A stretch of 64,000 bases of DNA, from NCBI RefSeq assembly GCF_000026145.1, contig NC_009445.1, forward strand, positions 558,001-622,000, written 5' to 3'. How positions within the stretch are numbered: position 1 is the first letter of the stretch; the number at the start of each line of letters is the position of its first letter. The notes beneath the pieces are model-generated. The model ran no database searches and was not told the DNA's origin. It worked only from the letters and a program-made list of their open reading frames with translations. This stretch comes from Bradyrhizobium sp. ORS 278 (GTDB lineage: Bacteria > Pseudomonadota > Alphaproteobacteria > Rhizobiales > Xanthobacteraceae). Below are positions 20,377 through 29,352 of this stretch, one piece after another. A program made the translations under genes and the position numbers.

Positions 20377-20407
20377 AACGCCCGGCGATCTCGCCGGGCG
20401 TTTTGTT
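20377..20407 (+). terminator. Intrinsic terminator after phaA
   Basis: AACGCCCGGCG (20377-20387) pairs perfectly with CGCCGGGCGTT (20392-20402) around ATCT, and the run continues TTTTGTTCTT. This is a textbook rho-independent terminator on the plus strand, about 60 bases after the phaA stop. Confidence 0.9.
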
Positions 20408-20584
20408 CTTGATGTCCGTCAAACACGTCGCATAATCGACCTCTTAAAAAAATGGCGTTGAACACGGATGTCTCTGCGGTGAATGGATTGCTGCGAGGGC
20501 GGACGTGATCCAATAACAACGGGTAGGCACGCCGACATCCAGAGGTTGTCGTCGGGCCGTCAGTCATCGAGGGAAGGATTCGAC

Positions 20585-21310
20585 ATGGCACGTGTGGCGT
20601 TGGTGACGGGAGGGACGCGCGGGATCGGCGCTGCGATCAGCAAGGCGCTGAAGGCAGCCGGCTACAAGGTCGCGGCGAATTATGGCGGCAACGATGCCGC
20701 CGCGGAGAAGTTCAAGAGCGAGACCGATATCCCCGTCTACAAGTGGGACGTCAGCTCGTTCGAGGCCTGTTCCGAGGGGATCAAGAAGGTCGAGGCCGAG
20801 CTCGGGCCGATCGATGTGCTGATCAACAACGCCGGCATCACCCGCGATACGGCCTTCCACAAGATGTCGCTCGAGCAGTGGAGCGTCGTCATCAACACCA
20901 ATCTCGGCTCGCTCTTCAACATGACCCGTCCGATCATCGAGGGCATGCGCGCGCGCAAGTTCGGCCGCATCATCAACATCTCGTCGATCAACGGTCAGAA
21001 GGGCCAGTTCGGCCAGGTCAACTACTCCGCCGCGAAGGCCGGCGACATCGGCTTCACCAAGGCGCTGGCGCTGGAGACCGCGAAGGCTGGCATCACTGTC
21101 AACGTGATCTGCCCCGGCTACATCAATACCGAGATGGTGCAGGCAGTGCCGAAGGACGTGCTCGAAAAGTCGATTCTGCCGCTGATCCCCGTCGGCCGTC
21201 TCGGCGAGCCCGAAGAGATCGCCCGCACTGTCGTGTTCCTCGCGGCCGACGAGGCCGGTGCCATCACCGGCTCGACCCTCTCCGTCAACGGCGGCCAGTA
21301 CATGGCCTGA
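20585..21310 (+). CDS. phaB: NADPH-dependent acetoacetyl-CoA reductase
   Basis: A 241-residue short-chain dehydrogenase that makes (R)-3-hydroxybutyryl-CoA for PHB synthase. The cofactor loop is VTGGTRGIGAAISKAL, the NNAGITRD motif is present, and the active site is SSINGQKGQFGQVNYSAAKAG (Ser, YxxxK). GSTLSVNGGQYMA ends the protein as in PhaB. The ATG at 20585 has a GGAAGGA ribosome-binding site. The PHB synthase gene phaC is not in the window. Confidence 0.96.
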   Translation: MARVALVTGGTRGIGAAISKALKAAGYKVAANYGGNDAAAEKFKSETDIPVYKWDVSSFEACSEGIKKVEAELGPIDVLINNAGITRDTAFHKMSLEQWSVVINTNLGSLFNMTRPIIEGMRARKFGRIINISSINGQKGQFGQVNYSAAKAGDIGFTKALALETAKAGITVNVICPGYINTEMVQAVPKDVLEKSILPLIPVGRLGEPEEIARTVVFLAADEAGAITGSTLSVNGGQYMA

Positions 21311-21472
21311 TGCCGGCGCGATGCCGAAGGCGGCGTTGCCTCCGGACGCGATCTGCGGTTAAGACCACGAATGCCCGCGCCTGCCGCGGGCATTCACGTC
21401 TTTGGCGTTGCCCGGCACGGGCACAGGCGTGAGCGGCCGAATGTCCTTGGCCGAGACGGAGCCTGCCGCCCG

Positions 21473-22345
21473 ATGTCCCAGCGCACCGCGACCCTGATCG
21501 GTCTGACAGCGATCCTGATGTGGTCGCTGCTGGCCCTGTTGACGGTTGCGACCGGCAAGATCCCCGCGTTTCAGCTTGCCGCGATGACATTCGCGGTCGG
21601 CGGCCTGGTCGGCATGCTGACCTGGATCGGCCGCCCAGCGGCGCCGCGCAGCCTCAAGCAGCCGATGCGGGCCTGGCTGGTCGGGGTCGGCGGATTGTTC
21701 GGCTACCACGCGCTGTATTTCCTCGCGCTGCGTTTCGCGCCGCCTGCAGAAGCGGGACTGCTGAACTATCTCTGGCCGCTCCTGATCGTGCTGTTCTCGG
21801 CGCTGCTGCCCGGCGAGCGGCTGGCCCTTCACCACGTGATCGGCGCCGCGCTCGGGCTCATCGGCACCGTGTTGCTGTTCATGGGCAACGGCGCGAGCTT
21901 CGCCGCCGACCAGCTGCCGGGATTGGCGGCGGCCTTCGTGGCGGCGTTCGTGTGGGCGATCTACTCGGTGCTGTCGCGCCGCCTCAAGGCGGTGCCGACC
22001 GATGCCGTGGCGGGCTTCTGTCTCGCGACCTCGCTGCTTGCGGCGGTGGTGCATGGGCTGGTCGAGCCTAAGGTATGGCCCGATGGTGCGGTCCAGTGGC
22101 TTGCGGTCGCAGGCCTCGGCATCGGCCCGGTGGGGGCGGCGTTCTATGCCTGGGATGTCGGCATGAAGCGCGGCGACATTCGCGTCCTCGGTGCGGCGTC
22201 CTATGCAACCCCACTGCTGTCGACCGCCTTTCTCATTCTCGCCGGCTACGCCCAGCCGACCGCCGCGATCGCTGTGGCGGCGCTGCTGATTGCCGGTGGC
22301 GGACTGGTCGCCGCGAAGGACCTCTTCCTGCTGCGCCGTCGCTAA
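21473..22345 (+). CDS. EamA/DMT-family permease (YddG-like)
   Basis: 290 residues with ten predicted membrane helices in two EamA repeats. The first starts TATLIGLTAILMWSLLALLT and the second LPGLAAAFVAAFVWAIYSVLSRR. FGYHALYFLALRFAPPAEAGLLNYLWPLLIVL is characteristic of the YddG branch, known for aromatic amino acid export; substrate specificity here is inferred only. The ATG at 21473 directly precedes the first membrane helix, while the longer frame from 21371 adds a hydrophilic leader. A single gene after phaB. Confidence 0.87.
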   Translation: MSQRTATLIGLTAILMWSLLALLTVATGKIPAFQLAAMTFAVGGLVGMLTWIGRPAAPRSLKQPMRAWLVGVGGLFGYHALYFLALRFAPPAEAGLLNYLWPLLIVLFSALLPGERLALHHVIGAALGLIGTVLLFMGNGASFAADQLPGLAAAFVAAFVWAIYSVLSRRLKAVPTDAVAGFCLATSLLAAVVHGLVEPKVWPDGAVQWLAVAGLGIGPVGAAFYAWDVGMKRGDIRVLGAASYATPLLSTAFLILAGYAQPTAAIAVAALLIAGGGLVAAKDLFLLRRR

Positions 22346-22553
22346 GCGCCTGTGCTGCATCACCAGCGGGCCTGCGCCACGCCTGATCGAGCGGCCGCAT
22401 CATGCTCGGCAGGAATCTGCCGATTATCCTTGATGCGCACTTAATCCGAGAGCGTTCGGGGGGCGTCGGCAGGTAGACTACAACCGCCGATGCTGTGCCG
22501 AGCCTCTCTGCACCTAACGCGCCCTTTACCCGTCCAGGCCAGACTGAGCCCGA

Positions 22554-24590
22554 ATGAGAACGACAACGGGGCGGCGGATGCCGGACGTGAGACGTTATAT
22601 CGCTCGCGCGGGGAACTTGTTTCGCGTGCCCGCGGACAATCCCGAGCTGACGCGCGCGCAGTTTCAGGCGTTCGCCAAGCAAATGCCGCTGCTGTATTTC
22701 ATCCTGATCACCAACAGCCTTGCGCTCGCTTACACGTTCCTGCCGCTGGCCCCGATGGGGCTCACATTGGCCGTGCCGGCACTGCTGTCGGCCATCACCA
22801 GCGTCCGCATGGTCTGGTGGTTGCGGCAAGGCCATAACGTCTGCACCGACGCGGAAGCGCTGCAGTATCTACGCCTGACCAACCGCATTGCCGGACCGAT
22901 CGGCGCGCTGTTCGTCGTCTGGTCGTTCTCACTGTTTCCCTATGGCGATCCGTTCGCCCAGGGGCAGGTGGCGTTCTACATGGCGGTGACGGTGATCGGG
23001 ATCATCTTCTGCCTGATGCACCTGCGCTCGGCGGCGCTGATCGTCACGCTGGTGGTGATCGTCCCCTATGTCATCTTCTTCATGGCGACCGGCGTCCACG
23101 CCCTCCGTGCGATCGCAGTCAATCAGCTGCTCGTCTCCTGCGCGATGGTGACGGTGCTGTTCATCTACTATCGCGACTTCGCCGCGCTCGTCGACAGCCG
23201 CAAGTCGCTGCTCGCCGAGCAGGCCGCGACCCAGGCTCTGTCGGACGAGAATTTCCGGCTCGCCAATCTCGATTCCTTGACCGACCTGCCCAACCGCCGC
23301 CGCTTCTTTTCGGAGCTCACGAATGCCTTCGCCGAGGCCGAGCGCGACGGCACGCGGCTCGCTGTCGGCATCATCGATCTCGACGGCTTCAAGCCGGTGA
23401 ACGACACCTACGGGCACACCGTCGGCGACCGCGTCCTGATGGAAGCCGCGCGCCGCATTCGCGACGTCTGCGAGCGCCGTGGCGCACAGGTGCATCTGGC
23501 GAGGCTCGGCGGCGACGAGTTCGGCCTGGTCGTGACGGGCAATCCGACCGACGACGATCTGCTCTCGCTCGGGCGTGACATCACCGAGCGGATCAAGCTG
23601 CCCTATCAGTTCGATGCGACGCATTCCGGGCTGTCCTGCTCGACCGGGTTTGCGCTCTATCCACGCTCGGCTACGGCGGCCGATGCGCTGTATGAGTGCG
23701 CCGACTACGCGCTGTATCACGCCAAGCGCCGCGCGCGCGGACAGGCGATCATCTTCTCCAGCGAGCTGGAGGCGGAGATCCGCAGCCGCAGCGTGATCGA
23801 GCATCTGTTGCGTACGGCCGATTTCGAGACCGAGATGGATCTGGCGTTCCAGCCGATCATGGACGCCACCAATTCGCGCACCACCGGCTTCGAGGTCCTG
23901 GCGCGCTGGAACAGTCCGAAGCTGGGACTGGTTTCGCCTGCGAGCTTCATTCCGGCGGCCGAGCGGATCGGCGTGATCCGCAGCCTCACTCGCTTCCTGC
24001 TGGTGAAGGCCCTGGCGGCAGCCCGGACTTGGCCCGACGACATCCGGATCTCGTTCAATCTTTCGGCGCACGATATCTGCGCGCCCGAAGGGGTGCTGCC
24101 GCTGATCGCCGTGATCCAGGCCAGCGGCGTGCCGCCGCGCCGCATCGAGTTTGAGATCACCGAGACTGCCGTCGCGTTCGATTTCGCGCGGGCCGAAGAA
24201 TCCATCGCGGCCCTGAAGGCGCTCGGATGCGGCATCTCGCTGGACGATTTCGGCACCGGCTACTCGTCGCTCAGCCACGTGCACCGGCTGCCGCTGGACA
24301 AGCTCAAGGTCGACCGCAGCTTCGTGCACGACGTCAATGCCAATCCGGTCAGTCACAAGATCATCAAGTCGCTGACCGGCCTTTGCGCGGACATGGACAT
24401 CTCCTGCGTCGTGGAGGGCGTCGAGACCAAAGAGCAGCTCGACAGCCTGAAGCGTCTCGGAGCCGATTACATCCAGGGCTATTATTTCGCCGAGCCGATG
24501 CCGGCCGATGCGATCTCAGGCTTTCTGGCGCGGGAGCGCCAGCACTTCGCCGATCGGGCCAGCGTCAAGGTCGCCGGCGCCAGCGCCTGA
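22554..24590 (+). CDS. Membrane-anchored GGDEF-EAL c-di-GMP enzyme
   Basis: 678 residues. Five or so N-terminal membrane segments (about 45-215) are followed by a short linker helix, a GGDEF domain (about 235-400) with intact RLGGDEFG, and an EAL domain (about 415-665). EAL catalytic residues are present: GFEVLARW, the EITET Glu, LDDFGTGYSSL, KVDRSF and VVEGVET. Both cyclase and phosphodiesterase activity are possible. It controls cyclic di-GMP and so motility versus attachment. The start at 22554 could instead be the ATG at 22578. It ends one base before the convergent cupin gene. Confidence 0.92.
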   Translation: MRTTTGRRMPDVRRYIARAGNLFRVPADNPELTRAQFQAFAKQMPLLYFILITNSLALAYTFLPLAPMGLTLAVPALLSAITSVRMVWWLRQGHNVCTDAEALQYLRLTNRIAGPIGALFVVWSFSLFPYGDPFAQGQVAFYMAVTVIGIIFCLMHLRSAALIVTLVVIVPYVIFFMATGVHALRAIAVNQLLVSCAMVTVLFIYYRDFAALVDSRKSLLAEQAATQALSDENFRLANLDSLTDLPNRRRFFSELTNAFAEAERDGTRLAVGIIDLDGFKPVNDTYGHTVGDRVLMEAARRIRDVCERRGAQVHLARLGGDEFGLVVTGNPTDDDLLSLGRDITERIKLPYQFDATHSGLSCSTGFALYPRSATAADALYECADYALYHAKRRARGQAIIFSSELEAEIRSRSVIEHLLRTADFETEMDLAFQPIMDATNSRTTGFEVLARWNSPKLGLVSPASFIPAAERIGVIRSLTRFLLVKALAAARTWPDDIRISFNLSAHDICAPEGVLPLIAVIQASGVPPRRIEFEITETAVAFDFARAEESIAALKALGCGISLDDFGTGYSSLSHVHRLPLDKLKVDRSFVHDVNANPVSHKIIKSLTGLCADMDISCVVEGVETKEQLDSLKRLGADYIQGYYFAEPMPADAISGFLARERQHFADRASVKVAGASA

Positions 24591-24591
24591 G

Positions 24592-25023
24592 CTATACGGG
24601 CTCCCAGTCCGCGGGCGCCAGCTCGAATCCGGCGAAGTCGAAGCCGGGGGCGACGGTGCAGCCGACCAGGGTCCAGTCGCCCGTGCTCTCGGCGGCCTGC
24701 CAGGCGTACGCCGGCACCACCGCCTGCGGCTGCTGGCCAGCGGCGAAATCGATTCCCAGCGTCGTCGTGTGCGGCCCCTCGCCCTCGCGAGCGATACGCA
24801 GAACCAGCGGCGCTCCGGCATAGTAGTGCCAGGTCTCGACCGCATCGACCTTGTGCCAATGCGAGCGTTCACCGCGCGCCAGCAGGAAATAGATCAGCGT
24901 CGACGCGGCGCGGCCGGTCTCGTCCACCGCCGTATCGCGAAACGTCTCGCGGAAGTGACCACCCTCCGGATGCGGCTGCAGGCCGAGACGGGCGATGATG
25001 TCGGCGGCGAGGAGCGTGGTCAT
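24592..25023 (-). CDS. DUF985 cupin-domain protein
   Basis: A 143-residue single-domain cupin of the DUF985 family. ADIIARLGLQPHPEGGHFRETFRD opens it, followed by STLIYFLLARGERSHWHKVDAVETWHYYAG (cupin metal-site region with H-x-H-type pattern) and the closing GFDFAGFELAPADWEP. The family has no settled function; members are often annotated as predicted sugar epimerase-like cupins. The gene ends one base from the upstream GGDEF-EAL gene and lies 17 bases downstream of gloB on the same strand, suggesting a two-gene operon. Confidence 0.88.
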   Translation of the reverse strand: MTTLLAADIIARLGLQPHPEGGHFRETFRDTAVDETGRAASTLIYFLLARGERSHWHKVDAVETWHYYAGAPLVLRIAREGEGPHTTTLGIDFAAGQQPQAVVPAYAWQAAESTGDWTLVGCTVAPGFDFAGFELAPADWEPV

Positions 25024-25040
25024 GATCGTGATCCGCGGGC

Positions 25041-25808
25041 TTACGACTTGTTCTTGCGCTCGCGCAGCTCGCCGAACACCTCCTCGGCGCTCGCTCCCTT
25101 CATGCGGAGCCGCACGGCGATCGCCGGGTCATCGGCGCGCAGAAACACGTTGGCTTGCTTCTCCTCGCCGAGCAGCACGGGGATGGTGGGCTGATTCGCC
25201 GCGCGCAGCCGCGTCACCTCGGCGGCACGCGCCTTCAGCGCCTCATTGTCCGGATCGACGGTGAGCGCGAACTTGACGTTCGACGCCGTGTATTCGTGGC
25301 CGCAATACAGCCTGAAATCGTCGGGCAGGGTTCGCAGCTTCAGCAGCGAATCCCACATCATCGGATAGGTTCCCTCGAAGACGCGGCCGCAGCCGATCGA
25401 GAACAGCGTATCGGCCGCGAACACCGCCTTGTCGGCATCGAACACGTAGGACACATGGTCGAGCGTGTGGCCGGGCGTCTCCAGCACGCGCGCCAGGAGC
25501 TCGCCGACCTTGACGACATCGCCATGGGCGACGCGCAGGTCGACATCCGCGATGGCGGCCTTCCTGTCATGAGGCCCGATCACGCGGCAGCCGTAGCGCT
25601 GCTTCAACTCGGCAACGCCGCCGACATGATCGTAGTGATGATGGGTGATCAGAATGTCGGTCAGCGTCCAGCCGTTGGCCTCCAGCTGCCGGACGATCGG
25701 ACCCGCCTCGGGGGCGTCGACCGAGGCCGTGGCGCCAGTTGCGGGATCGTGGATCAGATAGCCGAAATTGTCGGACAGGCAGGTGAAGACGCGGATGTCG
25801 GCGGCCAT
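25041..25808 (-). CDS. gloB: Hydroxyacylglutathione hydrolase (glyoxalase II)
   Basis: A 255-residue metallo-beta-lactamase-fold enzyme that hydrolyses S-lactoylglutathione to lactate and glutathione, the second step of methylglyoxal detoxification. The metal motif is ITHHHYDHVGG (residues 54-64). LETPGHTLDHVSYVF, FAADTLFSIGCGRVFEG and LYCGHEYTASNVKFAL supply the remaining ligands. The C-terminal helical domain (about 170-255) is the HAGH_C type that binds glutathione. Confidence 0.96.
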   Translation of the reverse strand: MAADIRVFTCLSDNFGYLIHDPATGATASVDAPEAGPIVRQLEANGWTLTDILITHHHYDHVGGVAELKQRYGCRVIGPHDRKAAIADVDLRVAHGDVVKVGELLARVLETPGHTLDHVSYVFDADKAVFAADTLFSIGCGRVFEGTYPMMWDSLLKLRTLPDDFRLYCGHEYTASNVKFALTVDPDNEALKARAAEVTRLRAANQPTIPVLLGEEKQANVFLRADDPAIAVRLRMKGASAEEVFGELRERKNKS

Positions 25809-26000
25809 GATGTCTCCGTCGGCGGTACCGGCGCGGCACGAACGCGCTGCGCGTGATGTCAGATCTGGCTGAGAGACCGGGCCCGGGGCGCAGCGTCGCG
25901 GGCGGCCTCCGTCGTGGCGTAGCGGCAGAGATATGGCGTTAACGCTGCAGGCGCAACGCTATATTGGGCGCGCGGCAGGCTACAACGGCATGTTACATTG

Positions 26001-26804
26001 ATGTTCATGGACGTGATCGATCTGCGGAATTTCTATTCGGGGCGCCTTGGAATCGTCGCGCGGCTGCTGATCAACCGCGGCATTCGCGCGCGCTGGCCGA
26101 GTGCGGCCGGGCAGCGCGTACTCGGCGTCGGCTATCCCACACCCTATCTCGGCCTGTTCCGCGAGGATTCGGAGCGCTGCATCGCCTTCATGCCAGCCGC
26201 CCAGGGCGTGCTGAAATGGCCGACGGCGCGGCCCACGCTGGCCTCGCTGGTCGACGAGTTCTCGCTGCCGCTACCGGACGCCGCCGTCGATCGGATCCTG
26301 ATCGTGCATGCGCTGGAAATGTCCGATGATCCCGCCGGGCTGCTGCGCGAGATGTGGCGGGTGCTGGCGCCGGCGGGGCGGATGATCATCGTGATCCCCA
26401 ACCGCCGCGGCATCTGGACGCGCAGCGACAACACGCCGTTCGGTCACGGCCGGCCGTATTCGCGCTCCCAGATCACGCAGCTGCTGCGCCAGACCTGGTT
26501 CACGCCGAGCGCCTGGGGCGAGGCGTTGTTCATGCCGCCGGTCGGCGGCTGGTTCCTGAAATCGGCAATGGCCTGGGAACGGGTCGGCGCGGCGCTTTCA
26601 CTCCCCTTTGCCGGGGTTCACATCGTCGAGGCGACCAAGCAGGTCTATCGCGTGATCCCGGCCCGGCGCGAGCGCATCCGGCTGATCCCGCGGCTCGAGC
26701 CGGTGCTGGCCCCGGCGCCGTCAGCGCAAGGGTCCAATCTCGGCTCCAATTTCGCGGCCGAGCTCGATCCCGATCTGGCCTCTCGTTCCTCGTCGGACGA
26801 CTGA
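26001..26804 (+). CDS. SAM-dependent methyltransferase-like protein
   Basis: About 267 residues. MDVIDLRNFYSGRLGIVAR opens a class I methyltransferase-type domain (VLGVGYPTPYLGLF at the motif I position and VDRILIVHALEMSDDPAGLLREMWRVLAPAGRMIIVIPNR near residue 100-130). The glycine-rich motif is unusual (GVGYPTPY in place of GxGxG), a feature of this rhizobial group, so AdoMet use is presumed. The start may be 26001 or 26007, and a TTG at 25998 is less likely. It is divergent from gloB. Confidence 0.82.
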   Translation: MFMDVIDLRNFYSGRLGIVARLLINRGIRARWPSAAGQRVLGVGYPTPYLGLFREDSERCIAFMPAAQGVLKWPTARPTLASLVDEFSLPLPDAAVDRILIVHALEMSDDPAGLLREMWRVLAPAGRMIIVIPNRRGIWTRSDNTPFGHGRPYSRSQITQLLRQTWFTPSAWGEALFMPPVGGWFLKSAMAWERVGAALSLPFAGVHIVEATKQVYRVIPARRERIRLIPRLEPVLAPAPSAQGSNLGSNFAAELDPDLASRSSSDD

Positions 26805-26841
26805 TCGCGACGACTAGGCGCAGAGAGATCCGCGAGCTCGC

Positions 26842-26874
26842 AAAAAAAGCGGGCAGGCCGTGGGGCCTGCCCGC
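26842..26874 (-). terminator. Intrinsic terminator of the DUF4167 gene
   Basis: On the minus strand GCGGGCAGGCC and GGCCTGCCCGC (26864-26874 and 26849-26859) form a perfect 11-bp stem with a 4-nt loop, followed by seven T bases (complement of 26842-26848). It lies 24 bases past the DUF4167 stop codon, and only weakly T-rich sequence lies on the other side. Confidence 0.93.
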
Positions 26875-26897
26875 TCGATCATCATGGATCGTGATGA

Positions 26898-27737
26898 TTA
26901 CTCGCCGGGATTGAGATCCTCGCTCGGCGCCGGAGCGGCTGCAGCGGCCTCCGGACGCGGTCCGTGCGGACGGCGGCGACGCCGGGGATAGCGCTCTGCA
27001 CCGCCCTCGAAAGCCGCCGGCGCATTGGCGATCTGCGGCTGCGGACCGGTGATGAAGGACGGCAGCCGGTCGACGCCGCTGTCGGCGATCACAGGCTGCG
27101 GTTGCGGCTGATAGGCAGCCGGCTGCGGACGCTCGCGGTGCTCTCGCGGCTCACGGTCGCGATGCTCCTGGGCCTCGCGGTTCTCGCGCGGTTCGCGATG
27201 CTCCCGCGGCTCTCTCGGCTCACGATGCTCGCGCGGCTGGCGATGCTCGCGGGCTTCGCGGTGCTCACGCGGCTGCTGCTGATCACGCTGATAGGGCTGC
27301 TGATTGTCGCCGCGCTCGCGCTGCCCACCGTCGCGCACGAAAGGCTGAGCCTGCGGCTGGGGCTGAACGAAACCCGGCTCCTGGCCGAAATTGGAGAAGC
27401 TCTCGCCATCATCATCGAGATCGTCGACGGTCAGGTCATCGGTGTTGCGCGGCTGCGGCTGGTTCTGGCGGAACTGCTCCTGAGCCGCGGCGATCAGGCG
27501 GAAATAATGCTCGGCATGCTGATAGTAGTTCTCGGCGGCGACGGGATCGCCCGAGGAGCGCGCGTCGCGGGCAAGCTGGACGTATTTCTCGGCCACATGA
27601 GAGGCAGTGCCGCGGATCTTGATGTCAGGCCCGTTGGACTCGAACACCCTGGTCAGCGGATTCTGGCCGCGCCGGTTATTATTATTGTTGCCGTTATTCC
27701 GGTTGCGCATCCGCTTGTTGTTCTGACCGTTTCTCAT
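26898..27737 (-). CDS. DUF4167 protein with Arg/Glu/Pro-rich tail
   Basis: 279 residues. The basic N-terminus (NNKRMRNRNNGNNNNNRRGQ) leads to the conserved DUF4167 core: NPLTRVFESNGPDIKIRGTASHVAEKYVQLARDA, then YYQHAEHYFRLIAAAQEQF. Residues about 140-215 are a low-complexity EHRE/PRE repeat, and the tail ends in an Arg-rich PRRRRRPHGPRP stretch. The basic low-complexity ends suggest nucleic-acid binding; family function is not established. It is followed by a strong terminator. Confidence 0.9.
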   Translation of the reverse strand: MRNGQNNKRMRNRNNGNNNNNRRGQNPLTRVFESNGPDIKIRGTASHVAEKYVQLARDARSSGDPVAAENYYQHAEHYFRLIAAAQEQFRQNQPQPRNTDDLTVDDLDDDGESFSNFGQEPGFVQPQPQAQPFVRDGGQRERGDNQQPYQRDQQQPREHREAREHRQPREHREPREPREHREPRENREAQEHRDREPREHRERPQPAAYQPQPQPVIADSGVDRLPSFITGPQPQIANAPAAFEGGAERYPRRRRRPHGPRPEAAAAAPAPSEDLNPGE

Positions 27738-28271
27738 GTCCTGCCTTTATTCCAACCCTGCGTTAGGAGCACTGATTGTCATCGGAATACCGATACCGTA
27801 TTGAAATACCGTCCCGTGGCCTGGACGCCATCCGTGCGGTCCAAATGGCCTGAGCCGACCAATGTCGTTCCGACATGCCGGTCTTGACCCATGTCGATGT
27901 GATCGACAGCCGATTCGCTCGACAAAAGCGTGTTCAACACGCGTTCCCCACCCACCGGTCATTTCGACCGGCGAACCACGTCAATCAGCCAGCCCGGGCG
28001 ATTACGCCACGACCGACCCAGTTTGCTTAGCGTAAGACTTCAAGTGCAAAGTCAGGCTTTCGTTCGCTTTGCAGTCGTAGGCTGCGCAGCCATCAGGCTC
28101 TCGCGCTCAACAGATCTGCGTTCTGGAACCAATCGCCCGGCGCGGCTCTCTGGCATCTGTCCACCGCGGTGTTCCGTGAATACCGCTCAGCGGGGCCTGC
28201 GCCGATGCTATGGACGAAACGTAGTCGCTCCTCGAGGATATTCCAAGAGCTTTTTCTGCGTCTGCCAGCCT
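27738..28271. other. 534-bp intergenic region, no gene found
   Basis: The gap lies upstream of the DUF4167 gene and just downstream of prmC, both read leftwards. ATACCG occurs three times (27787-27792, 27793-27798 and 27806-27811), about 50-75 bases upstream of the DUF4167 start, as a possible regulator site. Frames at 27747-27962 and 27930-28289 have no recognisable protein pattern. GC is somewhat below the local average. I see no RNA gene. Confidence 0.4.
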
Positions 28272-29159
28272 TTACCGGCGCTTTTTTAGGGCCATGACGG
28301 CCCTCGGAATACCGGCGAGATCGGCCCTGATGGCCGACGAATCGCTCGCCAGACCGGCCTCGGTCATCAGCCCCGCGACGTCGCCGCTCTGGCCCTGACC
28401 GACCTCGACGATGACGGCGCCGCCGGTCTGAAGCAGCAGCGCGGCCTGTGGGATCAGTGTGCGATAGGCGGCGAGACCGTCACCGCCGCCATCAAGTGCC
28501 CGGAGCGGGTCATGAGCGTGCACCTCGGTCGCGAGACCGGCGATGTCGGCCGAGGGAATGTAGGGCGGATTCGACACGATCAGATCGAACGGCGGCGCGA
28601 GCGCGGTCGCATAGGAGCAGGCGACGAAAGCGGCGCGGTCGTTCAGACCGAGCGCACGCGCATTCTCGCGTGCCGTCGTCAGCGCGGCGATGCTGATGTC
28701 GGTCCCGACGCCGGAGGCCCGCGGCAGCTCGGACAGCAGGGCCAGGAGGATGGCGCCCGATCCGGTGCCGAGATCGCCGATGCGCAGCGGCCGCGTCAGC
28801 GCGCCGCCGGCGGAGAGGTGGTCCAGCGCCAGCTCGACGACGGTCTCGGTGTCCGGCCGGGGCACCAGCGTGTCAGCCGACAGCCGGAGCTCGAGTCCCC
28901 AGAACTCCTTGTGCCCGAGGATGCGGGCCACCGGTTCGCCAGCGAGGCGGCGCTGCACCAGTGCGTCGAGTCGTTGCGCATCGTCATGGGAGAGGGCGCG
29001 CTTGCCGTGCATCACCAGACCGGTCAGATCGAGCTGCAGCGCATGGCCCACCAGAAGCCGCGCGTCGAGCTCGGGCGAGTCCAAACCGGCGTCGCCGAAG
29101 CGCGCCGCGAGCGCGCGTCGCGCCGAATCGATGCTGGCGCCGGCGGCGATCTTGGTCAT
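28272..29159 (-). CDS. prmC: Release factor N5-glutamine methyltransferase
   Basis: About 295 residues. Methylates the glutamine of the GGQ motif in release factors RF1 and RF2. The N-terminal helical domain (LDSPELDARLLVGHAL and so on) contacts the factor. The Rossmann domain has IGDLGTGSGAILLAL as motif I and the catalytic LIVSNPPYIPS as motif IV. The GGQ substrate is the product of prfA just upstream on the same strand. The likely start is the ATG at 29159; the frame extends to 29177, giving MEKACAM before it. Confidence 0.95.
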   Translation of the reverse strand: MTKIAAGASIDSARRALAARFGDAGLDSPELDARLLVGHALQLDLTGLVMHGKRALSHDDAQRLDALVQRRLAGEPVARILGHKEFWGLELRLSADTLVPRPDTETVVELALDHLSAGGALTRPLRIGDLGTGSGAILLALLSELPRASGVGTDISIAALTTARENARALGLNDRAAFVACSYATALAPPFDLIVSNPPYIPSADIAGLATEVHAHDPLRALDGGGDGLAAYRTLIPQAALLLQTGGAVIVEVGQGQSGDVAGLMTEAGLASDSSAIRADLAGIPRAVMALKKRR

Positions 29160-29178
29160 CGCGCACGCTTTCTCCACG

Positions 29179-29302
29179 CGTCATCCCCGCGAAAGCGGGG
29201 ATCCATACGCCGTGCAAGCGCGGGACGGGTGGTCGGAGTTGCCTTTCGTGACAACCACTGAGGCCGGTGGTTATGGGTCCCGGCGTTCGCCGGGACGACA
29301 CC
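29179..29302. repeat. Inverted pair of REP-type palindromes between prmC and prfA
   Basis: A unit at 29179-29207 (cgtcatccccgcgaaagcgg...) faces a unit at 29266-29302 (ggtggttatgggtcccggcg...). The pair sits inside the otherwise tight prfA-prmC order. Same design as the pairs near 35.8 and 50.6 kb. Confidence 0.85.
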
Positions 29303-29352
29303 ACTTGTGTCGAGGCAGCGGCGCACCGCCGCTCGCAATCCGCGCGCCTTCA

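Noticed and set aside
27930..28289. 119-residue frame in the gap before the DUF4167 gene
   Set aside because: No recognised pattern, no good start site, overlaps the prmC 3' end.
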